A stretch of 64,000 nucleotides of DNA from Oscillatoria sp. FACHB-1407 (GCF_014697545.1 NZ_JACJSA010000010.1:62001-126000), one strand, 5' to 3'; counted from the stretch's first letter, positions 36,159 to 44,914 are shown. The notes: a model not told the origin generated them from the sequence alone. Translations and numbers: made by a program.

Positions 36159-37045
36159 TTAACGTCAATTCGAGGTTCGATCACATCCTGGACAGGTTTG
36201 GGTACGGCAGAAAGCAGGTCATAGCCTGTCAACTCTTCAACCGCATCGATCGACGTTCTAAAGTCCCGCCAATCCTGGGCCTTGATGCCCTGACGATTGG
36301 GCACAACAATTGCAATTGTTCGGGTCAGGGTAGTCACACCAGCTAGCCCCAAACCGGGGCGATCGAGCACAACAACGACTTTCCAGGTGCTAGCGGGTAC
36401 GGCAACTCGTCCCTGTGCGATCGCCGTTTGCCGACCTCGTTCCCCTATGCCACCAGAGCCAACCCCTCCTGCAATGATGTAAAGCTCCTTGCCCTGTTTC
36501 ACCAGGTCACGGCAATAGCTCTCCAGCTTTTCCCACGGTCCCCGGTTGTTATCAGGGGATTGGGGCATGATGTTAGTCATCAAAAATGCGGCTTGGCGAT
36601 CGGCTTCGGTGCGATCGCGATCCGCTGCCGGAACCAGATGCCCTCGGTCAAAGCCACTGCCTGTATAGTCATCGGGAGTGACACGATACCAGCCATCCGG
36701 CAAGGTCGTATCGGTTTCAAAAGGAACCCGGTCTAGCTCACCCAGCCAACCTTGATTGAGTTGCCAACTCACCCAATTGGGAATGCCCTTGTCGCGGTTA
36801 TAGGACAGCACATATTGGGGTCTGACCACCAAAAAATTATCGGGCTGAGCCACGCTGGTCGTTGCCCCAGTTGGATTGCCCAATAGGGCATGAGGGCTAT
36901 CTATGGCTTGTTCAGTTAGCGATGGGGCAAAGCGCAACACTGCAAACCCAATCACCAGAACGGCGATCGCCATCCAGGAAAACGAGTAGCGACGTGTCTT
37001 TCGTCGAGGTTTAGAGGGTTGTTGCGATCGAGTCCGTTTTGGCAT
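36155..37045 (-). CDS. nucA: NucA-type DNA/RNA non-specific endonuclease, membrane-anchored or exported
   Basis: A Mg-dependent sugar-nonspecific nuclease of the beta-beta-alpha-metal family. The catalytic motif is DRGHLVPAADR with His136, followed by MTNIMPQSPDNNRGPWEKLE, which supplies the metal-binding Asn, then LYIIAGGVG. A basic N-terminus (TRSQQPSKPRRKTRR) and one hydrophobic helix (FSWMAIAVLVIGFAVLRFA) suggest export with an uncleaved or late-cleaved anchor, so the domain would act outside the cytoplasm. Start ATG 37045 is preferred to a TTG three codons upstream; a GGGGAG lies about 9 bases before it. The last codons (RIDVN) are encoded by CGAATTGACGTTA, the reverse of a repeat A terminus. 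Confidence 0.88.
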   Translation of the reverse strand: MPKRTRSQQPSKPRRKTRRYSFSWMAIAVLVIGFAVLRFAPSLTEQAIDSPHALLGNPTGATTSVAQPDNFLVVRPQYVLSYNRDKGIPNWVSWQLNQGWLGELDRVPFETDTTLPDGWYRVTPDDYTGSGFDRGHLVPAADRDRTEADRQAAFLMTNIMPQSPDNNRGPWEKLESYCRDLVKQGKELYIIAGGVGSGGIGERGRQTAIAQGRVAVPASTWKVVVVLDRPGLGLAGVTTLTRTIAIVVPNRQGIKAQDWRDFRTSIDAVEELTGYDLLSAVPKPVQDVIEPRIDVN

Positions 37046-37119
37046 GGTTGACAATGCTCCCCTGGCTAACTAGCTATTGATTTAGCGTGCCCTGATTGTA
37101 GAAGCGACTTACGAGGGAG

Positions 37120-37285
37120 TGGGGAATGGGAAACAGGTAATAGAGAGTGGGCGATCGACCACTAACCACTGACCATTGACCATTGACCATTAACCACTGA
37201 CCATTAACCATTGACCATTGACCATTAACCATTGACCATTAACCATTGACCATTAACCATTGACCATTAACCATTGACCAACTAC
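37120..37285. repeat. Heptanucleotide tandem tract (ATTGACC/ATTAACC)
   Basis: More than fifteen consecutive heptamers alternating ATTGACC and ATTAACC fill 37155-37280, preceded by a purine-rich GGGAGTGGGGAATGGG stretch. The tract ends at the stop codon of the methyltransferase gene. Confidence 0.85.
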
Positions 37286-37287
37286 CC

Positions 37288-38586
37288 TCATCTCATCCCC
37301 GGCATCTGGAAGCCTTTCGGCACTGGTGTTTGGGCGTCCATACCTTTACTTTGCAGCAGCACGCCAAAATTGCCCAAACCCATTGGATTCATCAGCGAGT
37401 GGAGGGCTTCACGACGACGCAGAATGTCGTTAACAGATTGATTTTCTGTTTTTACGGGGTCAGAAAGTGCAGCGAGGCGATCGCCCAACCCCAATGCCAT
37501 CAAAAACAACCCCTGCTGCGTAAAGCCAACGGTTTGCAATCCACAGCGATCGCCCTGACGCTCTAACGCCGTGAAATCAACATGCGCTGTGATGTCTTGT
37601 CGCCCAATGTGGATGTAGGGGTCAGAGTGGTGAGTGTGTTGGTAATAGCATTGCAACGTGCCCTGCGATCGCCCCGGACTGTAATAGCGCATTGCAGGAT
37701 AGCCATAATCAATTGTCAACACGTAACCCCGATGCAACCGGTTGGCGATCGCCCCTACCCAATCGAGAGCCGCCAGATTAACCTCCGTACGATAGCCTTC
37801 AGCGTTTGGCTGAGACAACAATGGAACATCCACAAACTCAAAATACTCCGCTAGTCGGGGAGTGGATAACGCATCCACCACTTCCACAAAGCGCAGTGAT
37901 TCACTCTGAGCATCAGTTGTAACGTAAATCTCACACAGTTTTCCAGCTTGCACCACAACCTGGTGAACTGGAAATGCATCAACCAGTTCATTGGAGAAAC
38001 AACATCCCACAATCGAGTTAGATGGAATCTCATCTAGAGTGCTCCAACTCAAATTGCCATACGCCTGAACCAGCTTGTGATAACGCTGTTGTTGTTCAAC
38101 AACCAATGCAGGTGACTTTTCAACAATAATGTAGGCGATCGCATCAAAACATTCAAAGTGATGGCGATGCAAATACCGCAAGATATCCCGCACCAGTAAG
38201 CCCTGCCCTGCTCCCATCTCCAATAGCGTAAAAGGATGTGGGCGATCGAGTAGGTGCCAGAGATCAACAAACTGTTCGGCTAACAACTCACCAAAATCAA
38301 CCCCTAAATGGGGTGAGGTAAAAAAATCCCCTTCCCCACCAATATTCACCTGATTCGTCGCGTAATAGCCATATTGCGGATGGTACAACGCTAAATCCAT
38401 AAACTCCGCGAAGGGGATACGGTGTCGGGGACGTTGAGCAATGATCTCAGCAATCGCTTTGCAGAGAAGAGGATGACTCTGATCGAGTTCTGGTTGCCGC
38501 ACCACAATATTCCAATCCTTACTCTTGACTCCAGTCAGACAACCTTGGGGTTGCCCTTCTATTATCAAGGGCATTGGGTGGATCAA
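37288..38586 (-). CDS. MidA/NDUFAF7-type SAM-dependent methyltransferase
   Basis: A 432-residue class I methyltransferase of the DUF185 (NDUFAF7) family, whose mitochondrial member methylates an arginine of a complex I subunit; a link to NDH-1 in cyanobacteria is only a possibility. Landmarks are IPFAEFMDLALYHPQYGYYA, GEGDFFTSPHLG, the SAM loop LLEMGAGQGLL, YIIVEKSPAL and SNELVDAFPVHQV. The C-terminal part has LTIDYGYP and FTALERQGD. The first 45 residues before PLLCKAIAEII may be an extension, and a later start is possible. A heptad repeat tract begins right after the stop. Confidence 0.85.
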   Translation of the reverse strand: MIHPMPLIIEGQPQGCLTGVKSKDWNIVVRQPELDQSHPLLCKAIAEIIAQRPRHRIPFAEFMDLALYHPQYGYYATNQVNIGGEGDFFTSPHLGVDFGELLAEQFVDLWHLLDRPHPFTLLEMGAGQGLLVRDILRYLHRHHFECFDAIAYIIVEKSPALVVEQQQRYHKLVQAYGNLSWSTLDEIPSNSIVGCCFSNELVDAFPVHQVVVQAGKLCEIYVTTDAQSESLRFVEVVDALSTPRLAEYFEFVDVPLLSQPNAEGYRTEVNLAALDWVGAIANRLHRGYVLTIDYGYPAMRYYSPGRSQGTLQCYYQHTHHSDPYIHIGRQDITAHVDFTALERQGDRCGLQTVGFTQQGLFLMALGLGDRLAALSDPVKTENQSVNDILRRREALHSLMNPMGLGNFGVLLQSKGMDAQTPVPKGFQMPGMR

Positions 38587-38708
38587 GGATATAGCGCAAG
38601 GTGAAGGTCAAAAAGCAGATCATCTACAGACCCTCAAAACAAATGCGATCGCCCCTCAGACCCCAAACAGCCTTTAGGCGATCGCACGAATCAACATGAG
38701 GTAAACCA

Positions 38709-38748
38709 CAGAGGCACAAAAAGCTAGGTGTTTATCTTTGTGCCTCTG
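38709..38748. terminator. Long hairpin, possible terminator
   Basis: CAGAGGCACAAA and TTTGTGCCTCTG form a perfect 12-bp stem with a 16-base loop, about 100 bases past the stop of the minus-strand gene at 38850. There is no long T run, so it may instead be a dispersed palindrome. Confidence 0.5.
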
Positions 38749-38849
38749 CGGCGGTTGCGCGGAGACGAAATAATTTGAGAAATATTCAAGGCTCAAACAA
38801 CAGCACACACCACGAATAGAGCCTTTGTGAAGCTAATGCTAATCGGGCA

Positions 38850-39092
38850 CTATCTTGACACAGTAGCCGCAGTTGTGGCAGAAGTTACCTTAGCTGATGG
38901 TGCTCCCGCTGCCGAGTTGGCGATCGGGGCATCAAACGCAATGAGAAACTGAGCCGTCGAACGCATCTGCTGAACAACTTTGAGATACGCTTCCGCTTCG
39001 GTGCGACGCCGAAAGCGAGCAATAATTCGGCGGTTCAGGTTGGGTAATAGTTGATGAATTACCCAGGGATTGAGCTGGTCTTGATAAGTCAT
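38850..39092 (-). CDS. Short conserved cyanobacterial protein of unknown function
   Basis: An 80-residue protein from the internal Met of MTYQDQLNPWVIHQLLPNLN, which I prefer to the start 29 codons upstream because that extension is hydrophobic and unlike anything conserved. The core IIARFRRRTEAEAYLKVVQQ is basic and helical, then MRSTAQFLIAFDAP; the Ala/Thr-rich tail is probably disordered. I recall the MTYQDQLNPW type from other cyanobacteria, always unannotated. The gene is divergent from the DUF3370 gene, and the 710 bases between them are rich in inverted repeats. Confidence 0.65.
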   Translation of the reverse strand: MTYQDQLNPWVIHQLLPNLNRRIIARFRRRTEAEAYLKVVQQMRSTAQFLIAFDAPIANSAAGAPSAKVTSATTAATVSR

Positions 39093-39247
39093 AGTTCTAG
39101 TGTGAGGGCTAAACAACAGTGGCAACAGAACAAGATTGGACAAGCTGTAGATGCAGATACCAACGTACACGAGATACAACTGTAGGGCTAAATATGCATC
39201 TCTAAACGGTCTAAACGCTACCTATGGGACATAGCATAGCAGCTTAT

Positions 39248-39649
39248 CCACTATATGTAGTGGTCAGTTACTAAACTGCAAATCTCTATACAAAACTCAA
39301 GCTTTCTGTGTTGCCGACAGCCCTGGCTTTGACGTTTCGAGAACGTCCTGATCCCTCCCACTCAAAGCTGTATCAACAGTTAGGGTTCTGCATTATCTAA
39401 GACTTCTACATGTCTGTAGTAATTACTACAGACCATCGCTCAAATGAGCTTGAGATTATAACCCGACAAATTGGGCATTCTAATTGCAAAGTCAGTGTTT
39501 AATGATTGTCTTAATGGTATGTTAAGAGACGGCAAAACCTGGCATTAATACCAGAACAACTGGCGATCGCCCACTTATAGTGGCACTCAGTTACCCACTT
39601 GTAGTGGCACTCAGTTTGATAATTCATGGGGTTTTATCCCATGAATTAT
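39248..39649. promoter_or_regulatory. Array of inverted-repeat motifs in a divergent promoter region
   Basis: Four signals lie between divergent genes. CCACTATATGTAGTGG is at 39248-39263, followed by TCAGTTAC. CCACTTATAGTGGCACTCAG is at 39571-39590 and CCACTTGTAGTGGCACTCAG at 39595-39614, a direct repeat with 24-base spacing. A perfect 20-bp palindrome TCTGTAGTAATTACTACAGA is at 39413-39432. A hairpin with 12-bp arms ATAATTCATGGG/CCCATGAATTAT is at 39619-39649. The shared dyad CCACT-n-AGTGG suggests a dimeric regulator, or alternatively a small mobile repeat. The rest of the 39093-39803 gap shows nothing recognised. Confidence 0.55.
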
Positions 39650-39803
39650 AAATACCCCTGTTTAACACCTGTAATCTGACAGTTCATCCTGCATCAGCAA
39701 CAGGTTTTTAAGTGCCCAACTAAAATTGATTTTTTCTCGTTGAGAAAATAGGCTACTGATCTCCCAATCGTCTGTTGATCTTAATGTCCGTTGAATTTCC
39801 CTC

Positions 39804-41300
39804 ATGCTAGAGTTCTTGACACTGTTTCCCCTGGCTCAAGTTGTAACAGCAGCTCCGCCGTCGGCAACGATGCCGCAAATCTCTGAAGTAATACAACCCA
39901 ATGAGATTCGTCCATTGCCTGGGCAATTAGATGCTGTTCCAGTCTTTAACAGCAACAGTCCTGAGCTAGTGCAATCAGAAGGGATTCTGCTTTCAACCTT
40001 TCCACCAGATGGGATGGCAGCTCCCTCCGCCCACCTAAACTTTCCATTTCAGGGGCGGTTTGACTTGTTTGCTCATCACATTGCGCGTGGTGTCACCCTG
40101 GACGATGTGCGGACTCTATATCTAGGGGTGCTGATCTTCAATCCTAACGATCGCCCCGTCCGTCTAGACATCTTACAAGCTGCCACCTATCTCAGCCAGG
40201 AAGCTCCTTTCAACGACCTGCCCTCCTATGTGGCTAACCCCTTGGGCACTGTCTTTGCTGGTCCCGGTAGCCGCACCACAAATGACATTCTAAGAGGACA
40301 GCGACAACCATCCTGGCCTTCGGAGCTCGTCATTCCACCCCGCAGCCCCTATCTCTTCGTGAATGCGCCGATCCCACTCCGTAGCATGGATGCTTTGCGA
40401 AATGGTATCCCCCTGCCTCAGTTCCTAACCTCCAGCACATCGGGTAGCTCTTCCCCTAGCTCGTTAAGCAGCCTGCCACCTCGACCTCGGCGCACGACTC
40501 CCGCTACCAACGGACGCAGTCTACTCGCCTATCTGTGGAGTAGCGAACCAGTTTATGTGGCGAGTTTAGCGATGTACGCGCCGCTCAATCCCAACGGTAG
40601 TGAACGCGCTCCACTCATGTCGGAATGGGTAGACCTGTTGTTACGCGGACGATTGGCAGGACCACGAGATATTCCGCCCACTCCGCCCGATCGCAATTAC
40701 GTCTCTCGCTTCTTTTATGGTCGAGTTGCAGGAGTCGCACAAGGCTCTCAGTGGACTGCTCACTTAACGGATACCCCCAACGCTAACCATCTCAGCGTTC
40801 CGCAAGCTGGACAAGCCATCTCCTATGTGTTGAGCACTGTGGATAATGGCACATTTGGCACTGGACAAATTCAAAGTGCCCCAATGCTGGCGCGTTATTC
40901 TGATACTGCCTATCGGGCTCACGGCAACTACGGGGTGCATTACAACCTGACATTGCCGCTCGAAAACAATACCGATCGCGCCCAGACCGTCGCTATCTTG
41001 ATCCAAACTCCTTTGAAAGAGGAAGAAACGGTAGGTGCCCTGCGTTTTTTGCAACCACCCGATCGCCAGGTGTTCTTTAGAGGAACGGTGAGAATCCGCT
41101 ACAAAGATGACTTTGGAGTGACAGAGACACGCTATCTGCACATTGTGCAGCGTCGGGGACAGGAAGGTGAACCCCTGATCCGTCTGCGAATGCCACGGGG
41201 CGATCGCCGTTTGGTTCAGGTCGATTTCATCTATCCACCAGATTCAACTCCGCCCCAAGTATTGACGGTGCGTTCTTTAGACGAGGAGTTATTGCGTTAA
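39804..41300 (+). CDS. DUF3370 domain protein, probably exported
   Basis: A 498-residue protein seen across cyanobacteria and classed as DUF3370. The short N-terminus MLEFLTLFPLAQVVTAAPP may be a weak signal peptide. The body has LPGQLDAVPVFNSNSPELVQ, GILLSTFPPDG, LNFPFQGRFDLFAHHI and LYLGVLIFNPNDRPVRLDIL near the start, and KDDFGVTETRYLHIVQRRGQ near the end. It is rich in beta-strand and Pro, as for a periplasmic or cell-surface protein. The function is unknown. The stop codon TAA coincides with the first bases of repeat A copy 3. Confidence 0.8.
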   Translation: MLEFLTLFPLAQVVTAAPPSATMPQISEVIQPNEIRPLPGQLDAVPVFNSNSPELVQSEGILLSTFPPDGMAAPSAHLNFPFQGRFDLFAHHIARGVTLDDVRTLYLGVLIFNPNDRPVRLDILQAATYLSQEAPFNDLPSYVANPLGTVFAGPGSRTTNDILRGQRQPSWPSELVIPPRSPYLFVNAPIPLRSMDALRNGIPLPQFLTSSTSGSSSPSSLSSLPPRPRRTTPATNGRSLLAYLWSSEPVYVASLAMYAPLNPNGSERAPLMSEWVDLLLRGRLAGPRDIPPTPPDRNYVSRFFYGRVAGVAQGSQWTAHLTDTPNANHLSVPQAGQAISYVLSTVDNGTFGTGQIQSAPMLARYSDTAYRAHGNYGVHYNLTLPLENNTDRAQTVAILIQTPLKEEETVGALRFLQPPDRQVFFRGTVRIRYKDDFGVTETRYLHIVQRRGQEGEPLIRLRMPRGDRRLVQVDFIYPPDSTPPQVLTVRSLDEELLR

Positions 41301-41463
41301 CGTGAATTCGGGATAAGGATTTCGGCGGTTAAAACCGCCGCTATCAGAGCAAAACCGACCTGCGTCGGTTCGTCAAACCTTGATTTTCCGGAGTCCGTGT
41401 CGGCGGACTTCGCTCCAGTAGCCGCGAATTCATTCGCCGGGCTCTTAAACCGAACTGACGTTA
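41298..41463 (-). repeat. MITE-like repeat family A, copy 3 (inverted)
   Basis: The best preserved copy. Its plus-strand ends are TAACGTGAATTCGG and CCGAACTGACGTTA, inverted repeats with three mismatches. Inside, in reverse order, are GGCGGTTAAAACCGCC, CCGACCTGCGTCGG, GTCCGTGTCGGCGGAC and GCCGCGAATTCATTCGCC. The first three bases are the stop codon of the DUF3370 gene. Confidence 0.78.
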
Positions 41464-41468
41464 CGTTA

Positions 41469-41574
41469 GTCTAGCCGTAGCCACCTGGGTTAGGACGGGG
41501 TGCAGGGGTTGAACCCCTGGCTAAGGGCGTAGCCCCACATCCCCTCTGCCTCAAATGAAGTAGCGATAGCTATA
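41469..41574 (+). repeat. MITE-like repeat family D, copy 2
   Basis: CTAGCCGTAGCCACCTGGG at the left and AGTAGCGATAGCTATA at the right bracket the GACGGGGTGCAGGGGTTGAA hairpin and GGGCGTAGCCCCACA. It abuts repeat A copy 3 with only a few bases between. Confidence 0.68.
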
Positions 41575-41686
41575 GGTCTGGATGTGGCAGGAGTTTGCTA
41601 AGATCCTGTTGCATTAACCAGTTCCGGCTTGCCTTAAAGCAACCACAGTAGAATACTGATGGGTTTGCTTTAACCATTCAAACTGC

Positions 41687-42256
41687 ATGACATCTTCTGA
41701 CTCTGATAAGTCCGCTCTTACCGCCTTTGATGTCGAGATTCGAGAAATGGGCATTGATGATATAGCTCCGGTATATCATCTAGGCGAAGAATTATTTACC
41801 AGTGATCTGTATCCCTACCTGTATCGCACCTGGGACGAATGGGAAGTGATCGGGCTGTACAATACAGACCCAGAATACTGTCTGGTTGCTGAAGTTGATG
41901 AGCAACTGGCGGGATTTGTGCTGGGTACGATTATTACTAAAGCCTCGTGGGTTTATGGCTATATCATCTGGCTAGGAGTTAGCTCCCAGTTTCAACGTCG
42001 GGGGGTGGCTGACAAACTGGTAGATAAGATTGTGGAGCGCATGATTGAGGAAGGCGTGCGGTTTATGTTGGTGGATACTGATCCAGCCAATGTTCCTGCT
42101 GTCAAGTTTTTCACACGTAAGGGATTTGGCAACGCTCGCCGCCATGTTTACCTCTCAATGAATTTGAATAAACACGAATATTACGGCAAGCTGATCGCGT
42201 ATGAGCGTGATAAAGCCGAGCGCGTACGGCATAAACGCTCACGTCGTCGCCCTTAA
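41687..42256 (+). CDS. GNAT family N-acetyltransferase
   Basis: A 189-residue acetyl-CoA-dependent acyltransferase. The N-terminal VEIREMGIDDIAPVYHLGEE is the usual first strand and helix. CLVAEVDEQLAGFVLGTII leads to the acetyl-CoA loop WLGVSSQFQRRGVADKLVDK, then DPANVPAVKFFTRKGFGNAR at the C-terminal lobe. The final 20 residues are strongly basic (RDKAERVRHKRSRRRP), which may favour ribosome or nucleic-acid contact. The acceptor is unknown; a protein amine is plausible. The TraX-like gene follows 18 bases later on the same strand, so the two are probably co-transcribed. Confidence 0.85.
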   Translation: MTSSDSDKSALTAFDVEIREMGIDDIAPVYHLGEELFTSDLYPYLYRTWDEWEVIGLYNTDPEYCLVAEVDEQLAGFVLGTIITKASWVYGYIIWLGVSSQFQRRGVADKLVDKIVERMIEEGVRFMLVDTDPANVPAVKFFTRKGFGNARRHVYLSMNLNKHEYYGKLIAYERDKAERVRHKRSRRRP

Positions 42257-42274
42257 GCCACAAGCTAAACCTTC

Positions 42275-42919
42275 ATGCAGCGATCGCTGACCAACTATCA
42301 CATTAAACTCATTGCCGCTGCGACAATGTTGATCGATCACATTGGCGTGGTTTTCTTTCCACAAGAATATTTATTTCGGGCGATCGGTCGAATTAGCTTT
42401 CCATTGTTTGCGTGGTTGCTGGTGCAGGGAGAAGCGCATACCCGCAATGTTTGGGCATATGCGTTGAGGTTGCTGATATTAGCCCTCCTATCTCAACCGA
42501 TCTACATGCAGACTTTTCGAGTTGAGGATTTAAACATCCTCTTTTTGCTGCTAATTGGGTTAGGGTGTTTGCGGTTGTCGAGAGCCTTTCCTCAATACCA
42601 GTTCATTCCCTGGTTATGTGGAGGTGCGTTGGCGCAGGCTGTGCACGCTAACTATGAAGTGTATGGCATTGTCGTCGTTGGACTGCTCTGGCAGTATCGC
42701 TCTCATTCCATCTGGTGGGCGTGTTGGGTGCTGTTGCATCTGATGTTATTAGCCGCAGACCCCAGTTATGGTGCGTTTCAATTTCCGGCAATGGTAACAC
42801 CATTTTTGTTTCAGTTTACGAATGGTGAACTGGGGGCAAAAGCTCGTTGGTTTTATTTGTTTTATCCTCTACATCTAGCAGCCCTGTATGGCATTCGATT
42901 AGCAACAGCAACCGGATAA
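42275..42919 (+). CDS. TraX-like multi-pass membrane protein
   Basis: A 214-residue integral membrane protein with about seven hydrophobic segments. The first carries the family signature IKLIAAATMLIDHIGVVFFP, then RAIGRISFPLFAWLLVQG and LNILFLLLIGLGCLRLSR; the end has WFYLFYPLHLAAL. The F-plasmid TraX acetylates pilin; chromosomal relatives are acyltransferase-like proteins of unknown target. Its pairing with a GNAT gene may be chance. A bidirectional terminator follows directly. Confidence 0.8.
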   Translation: MQRSLTNYHIKLIAAATMLIDHIGVVFFPQEYLFRAIGRISFPLFAWLLVQGEAHTRNVWAYALRLLILALLSQPIYMQTFRVEDLNILFLLLIGLGCLRLSRAFPQYQFIPWLCGGALAQAVHANYEVYGIVVVGLLWQYRSHSIWWACWVLLHLMLLAADPSYGAFQFPAMVTPFLFQFTNGELGAKARWFYLFYPLHLAALYGIRLATATG

Positions 42920-42924
42920 AAACA

Positions 42925-42950
42925 CAGGGATACGACGAACCGCATCCCTG
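42925..42950. terminator. Bidirectional terminator between convergent genes
   Basis: CAGGGAT and ATCCCTG pair around a 12-base loop that can add two more pairs. AAAAACA precedes and CATTTTC follows, so it can serve both the TraX-like gene and the minus-strand gene ending at 42960. Confidence 0.75.
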
Positions 42951-42959
42951 CATTTTCAA

Positions 42960-43274
42960 CTATTTCTTAGTTTTACGGGTCTTTTTCTTGGGGGGCGATT
43001 CATCCAGGAGCACGGAGATCACATCTTTGATTTTGCGATTGAGAAACGCTTTCTTTTCAGCGATCGCTGTTGCATTGAGAGCCGCTACGATGGAAGTTTT
43101 ACCAGCCGAACGGGGTGGTTTAGCCGCATGGGCTGAGGCACGTTCCCGTTTAGCGGCGGTGGAGGAAATTGGTTTTGGTTTTGGAGGAAGCTGCTGTAAA
43201 ACCAGGGTTGCTCGTTCGATGGCAATTTTTGGAATGGTAGCTTTGGGCGATCGCCGCTTAGGGGTTGTGATCAT
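42960..43274 (-). CDS. Small basic protein of unknown function
   Basis: A 104-residue protein with a strongly basic composition: Lys/Arg clusters at both ends (TPKRRSPKATIPK; ESPPKKKTRKTKK) and an Ala-rich middle. A possible helix is FLNRKIKDVISVLLDE. I recognise no family. It may bind nucleic acid. The frame is supported by its terminator and by lack of any competing gene; translation is not certain. Confidence 0.5.
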   Translation of the reverse strand: MITTPKRRSPKATIPKIAIERATLVLQQLPPKPKPISSTAAKRERASAHAAKPPRSAGKTSIVAALNATAIAEKKAFLNRKIKDVISVLLDESPPKKKTRKTKK

Positions 43275-43356
43275 GCGTAAGATCTCTGTCTCACAGAAGG
43301 TAAGTTTTAGACAGGGCGCAATCCAGATGCTTCAGTCTAACCCAATTGATTGCAGC

Positions 43357-44268
43357 CTAGCGATAAACCATACCATCTGGCATAATTGCACCGCGCAAAT
43401 TCGCAAAACTAAATCTTACTTCACGCAGATCGATGTCTTGCAAATCGGCTTGACGCAAATTAGCTCGGCTCAGGTTTGCCCCCTGCAAATTGACATCCCT
43501 TAAATTGGCACCTTGTAAATTAGCACGACTAAGATTTGCTCCCCTCAATCCTGCGCCACTCAAATTTGCGCCACTGAAATTAGCACCACTCAGGTTTGCC
43601 CATCGCAGGTCAGCCCCCATGAGATTGGCTCCACTAAAATCAGCTTCCAGCGCATGAGCCGCACTTAAATGCACCTGACTCAAATCAGCCTGACTTAAGT
43701 TGGTTCGACACAAATAAGCACCAATTAATTCCGTTTGGTGCAAATTGGCACTGCTCAAATTGGCTTGAGACAGGTTGACTTGGCGTAAATCAGCTCCACT
43801 CAAACTGGCTCTTTCCAATTTCGCGTCACTCAAATTGGCTCCGCGTAATTTAGCATTCGTCAAGCTAGTCCCTCGCAGGTTAGTCGCTCGCAGGTTTGCC
43901 CCCCGTAAATTAATCCCCCGCAGGTCTGCCCCGATTAAATTTGCCGCTTCTAGATCAGCCCCAGATAAATTGCCATTGACCAACTGAGCTAATGTCAGAT
44001 CGGCTTCGCTCAAATTGGCTTCCGCCAGTTGAGTGCCATGCAAAATGGCATTGCTGAGATTAGCATGACTGAGATTGGCAGCTACTAAGGTGGTGTCACT
44101 AAAGTCAGAGGCTTGTAGATTGACAAAACTCAAGTCAATCTCTTCCAGATTTAAGTGGCTTAAATCAACGCCGCTCAAATCTAGCTCTACTCCTGACTGA
44201 CTGGCTCGCCATGCTTGCCACGCTGCCACTCCTGTTTGCAATCGCGCAAGATGTTCGAGATTGGCCAT
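43357..44268 (-). CDS. Pentapeptide repeat protein
   Basis: A 303-residue right-handed quadrilateral beta-helix protein. After a 25-residue helical head (NLEHLARLQTGVAAWQAWRA), nearly the whole chain consists of A(D/N)LxG-type pentapeptides, about 50 of them (ANLSGADLEAANLIGADLRG and similar). The start is ATG 44268, five bases after the ccmP stop, with AAGGAG seven bases before it; the longer frame overlapping ccmP is less likely. Molecular role unknown. It follows ccmP in the same operon-like run with the DnaJ gene. Confidence 0.9.
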   Translation of the reverse strand: MANLEHLARLQTGVAAWQAWRASQSGVELDLSGVDLSHLNLEEIDLSFVNLQASDFSDTTLVAANLSHANLSNAILHGTQLAEANLSEADLTLAQLVNGNLSGADLEAANLIGADLRGINLRGANLRATNLRGTSLTNAKLRGANLSDAKLERASLSGADLRQVNLSQANLSSANLHQTELIGAYLCRTNLSQADLSQVHLSAAHALEADFSGANLMGADLRWANLSGANFSGANLSGAGLRGANLSRANLQGANLRDVNLQGANLSRANLRQADLQDIDLREVRFSFANLRGAIMPDGMVYR

Positions 44269-44272
44269 CTCC

Positions 44273-44914
44273 TTACTCCTTGCGCCCACCTGCCGGGTTT
44301 TCCCGACCTGCGATGCTTTCGATCGCGGCTAGTGCAGCTTGCGACCCAGCTAAAATGTCTCGTTCTTCACCGCCTAAATAAAGGCGACCAAAGCTACCCA
44401 CTGACGAGATTTGCAGAATGTTAATTAGGGCTGCTTTCTCCGCTTCGTTGGCGGCCAAAGACGCATAAGCAGCAGGCTCAACTTCCAGGACATACAGTGT
44501 TTGCCCTGCAAGGATCATCTGCCCTCGACGGTTGCGGTTGATCAATTGAGTGTGATGGGGATCGATATTGCGAATAATCTGGCTAGAAATCACACGAGGT
44601 TTGAGACAATCTCGTTCCCGTACACCCAGTGCCTCTAGAATGGCGCGACCTGCGGCTTGAGTCTCTCCTTGTTTACTGGAGTGAACCTCTAACAAACCGT
44701 ATAACCGCTCAATAAAAAGCACCCCCGGACGAACCACCGCCGATTTAAGGGCGATGTCCATCAGGCGATTAATTTCAATACCAGGAGAAATTTCGACCCA
44801 GAGGGAGGCATCTCCCGGCAACGGCAAGAACCCCAAAGCCACAGTGCCCATGTAGGCAGCATGTTGGGGTTGTAGGCGATCGATATAAACGTAACTCCGA
44901 AGATCAATTCCCAA
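44273..44914 (-). CDS. ccmP: Carboxysome shell protein CcmP (tandem BMC-domain)
   Basis: A 213-residue protein that matches CcmP of beta-carboxysomes in length and motifs: [70 protein letters not shown], the repeat copy [20 protein letters not shown], and [15 protein letters not shown]. The two BMC domains form stacked pseudohexamers with a gated pore for larger metabolites such as RuBP. Homologs begin MG(I/V)xLRSY, so I choose the TTG at 44914 as start; no ATG fits, and the longest frame would add 23 unrelated residues. It is not near the main ccm operon, as is usual for ccmP. It lies 78 bases after a DnaJ-type gene and 4 before the pentapeptide gene. Confidence 0.9.
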   Translation of the reverse strand: MGIDLRSYVYIDRLQPQHAAYMGTVALGFLPLPGDASLWVEISPGIEINRLMDIALKSAVVRPGVLFIERLYGLLEVHSSKQGETQAAGRAILEALGVRERDCLKPRVISSQIIRNIDPHHTQLINRNRRGQMILAGQTLYVLEVEPAAYASLAANEAEKAALINILQISSVGSFGRLYLGGEERDILAGSQAALAAIESIAGRENPAGGRKE

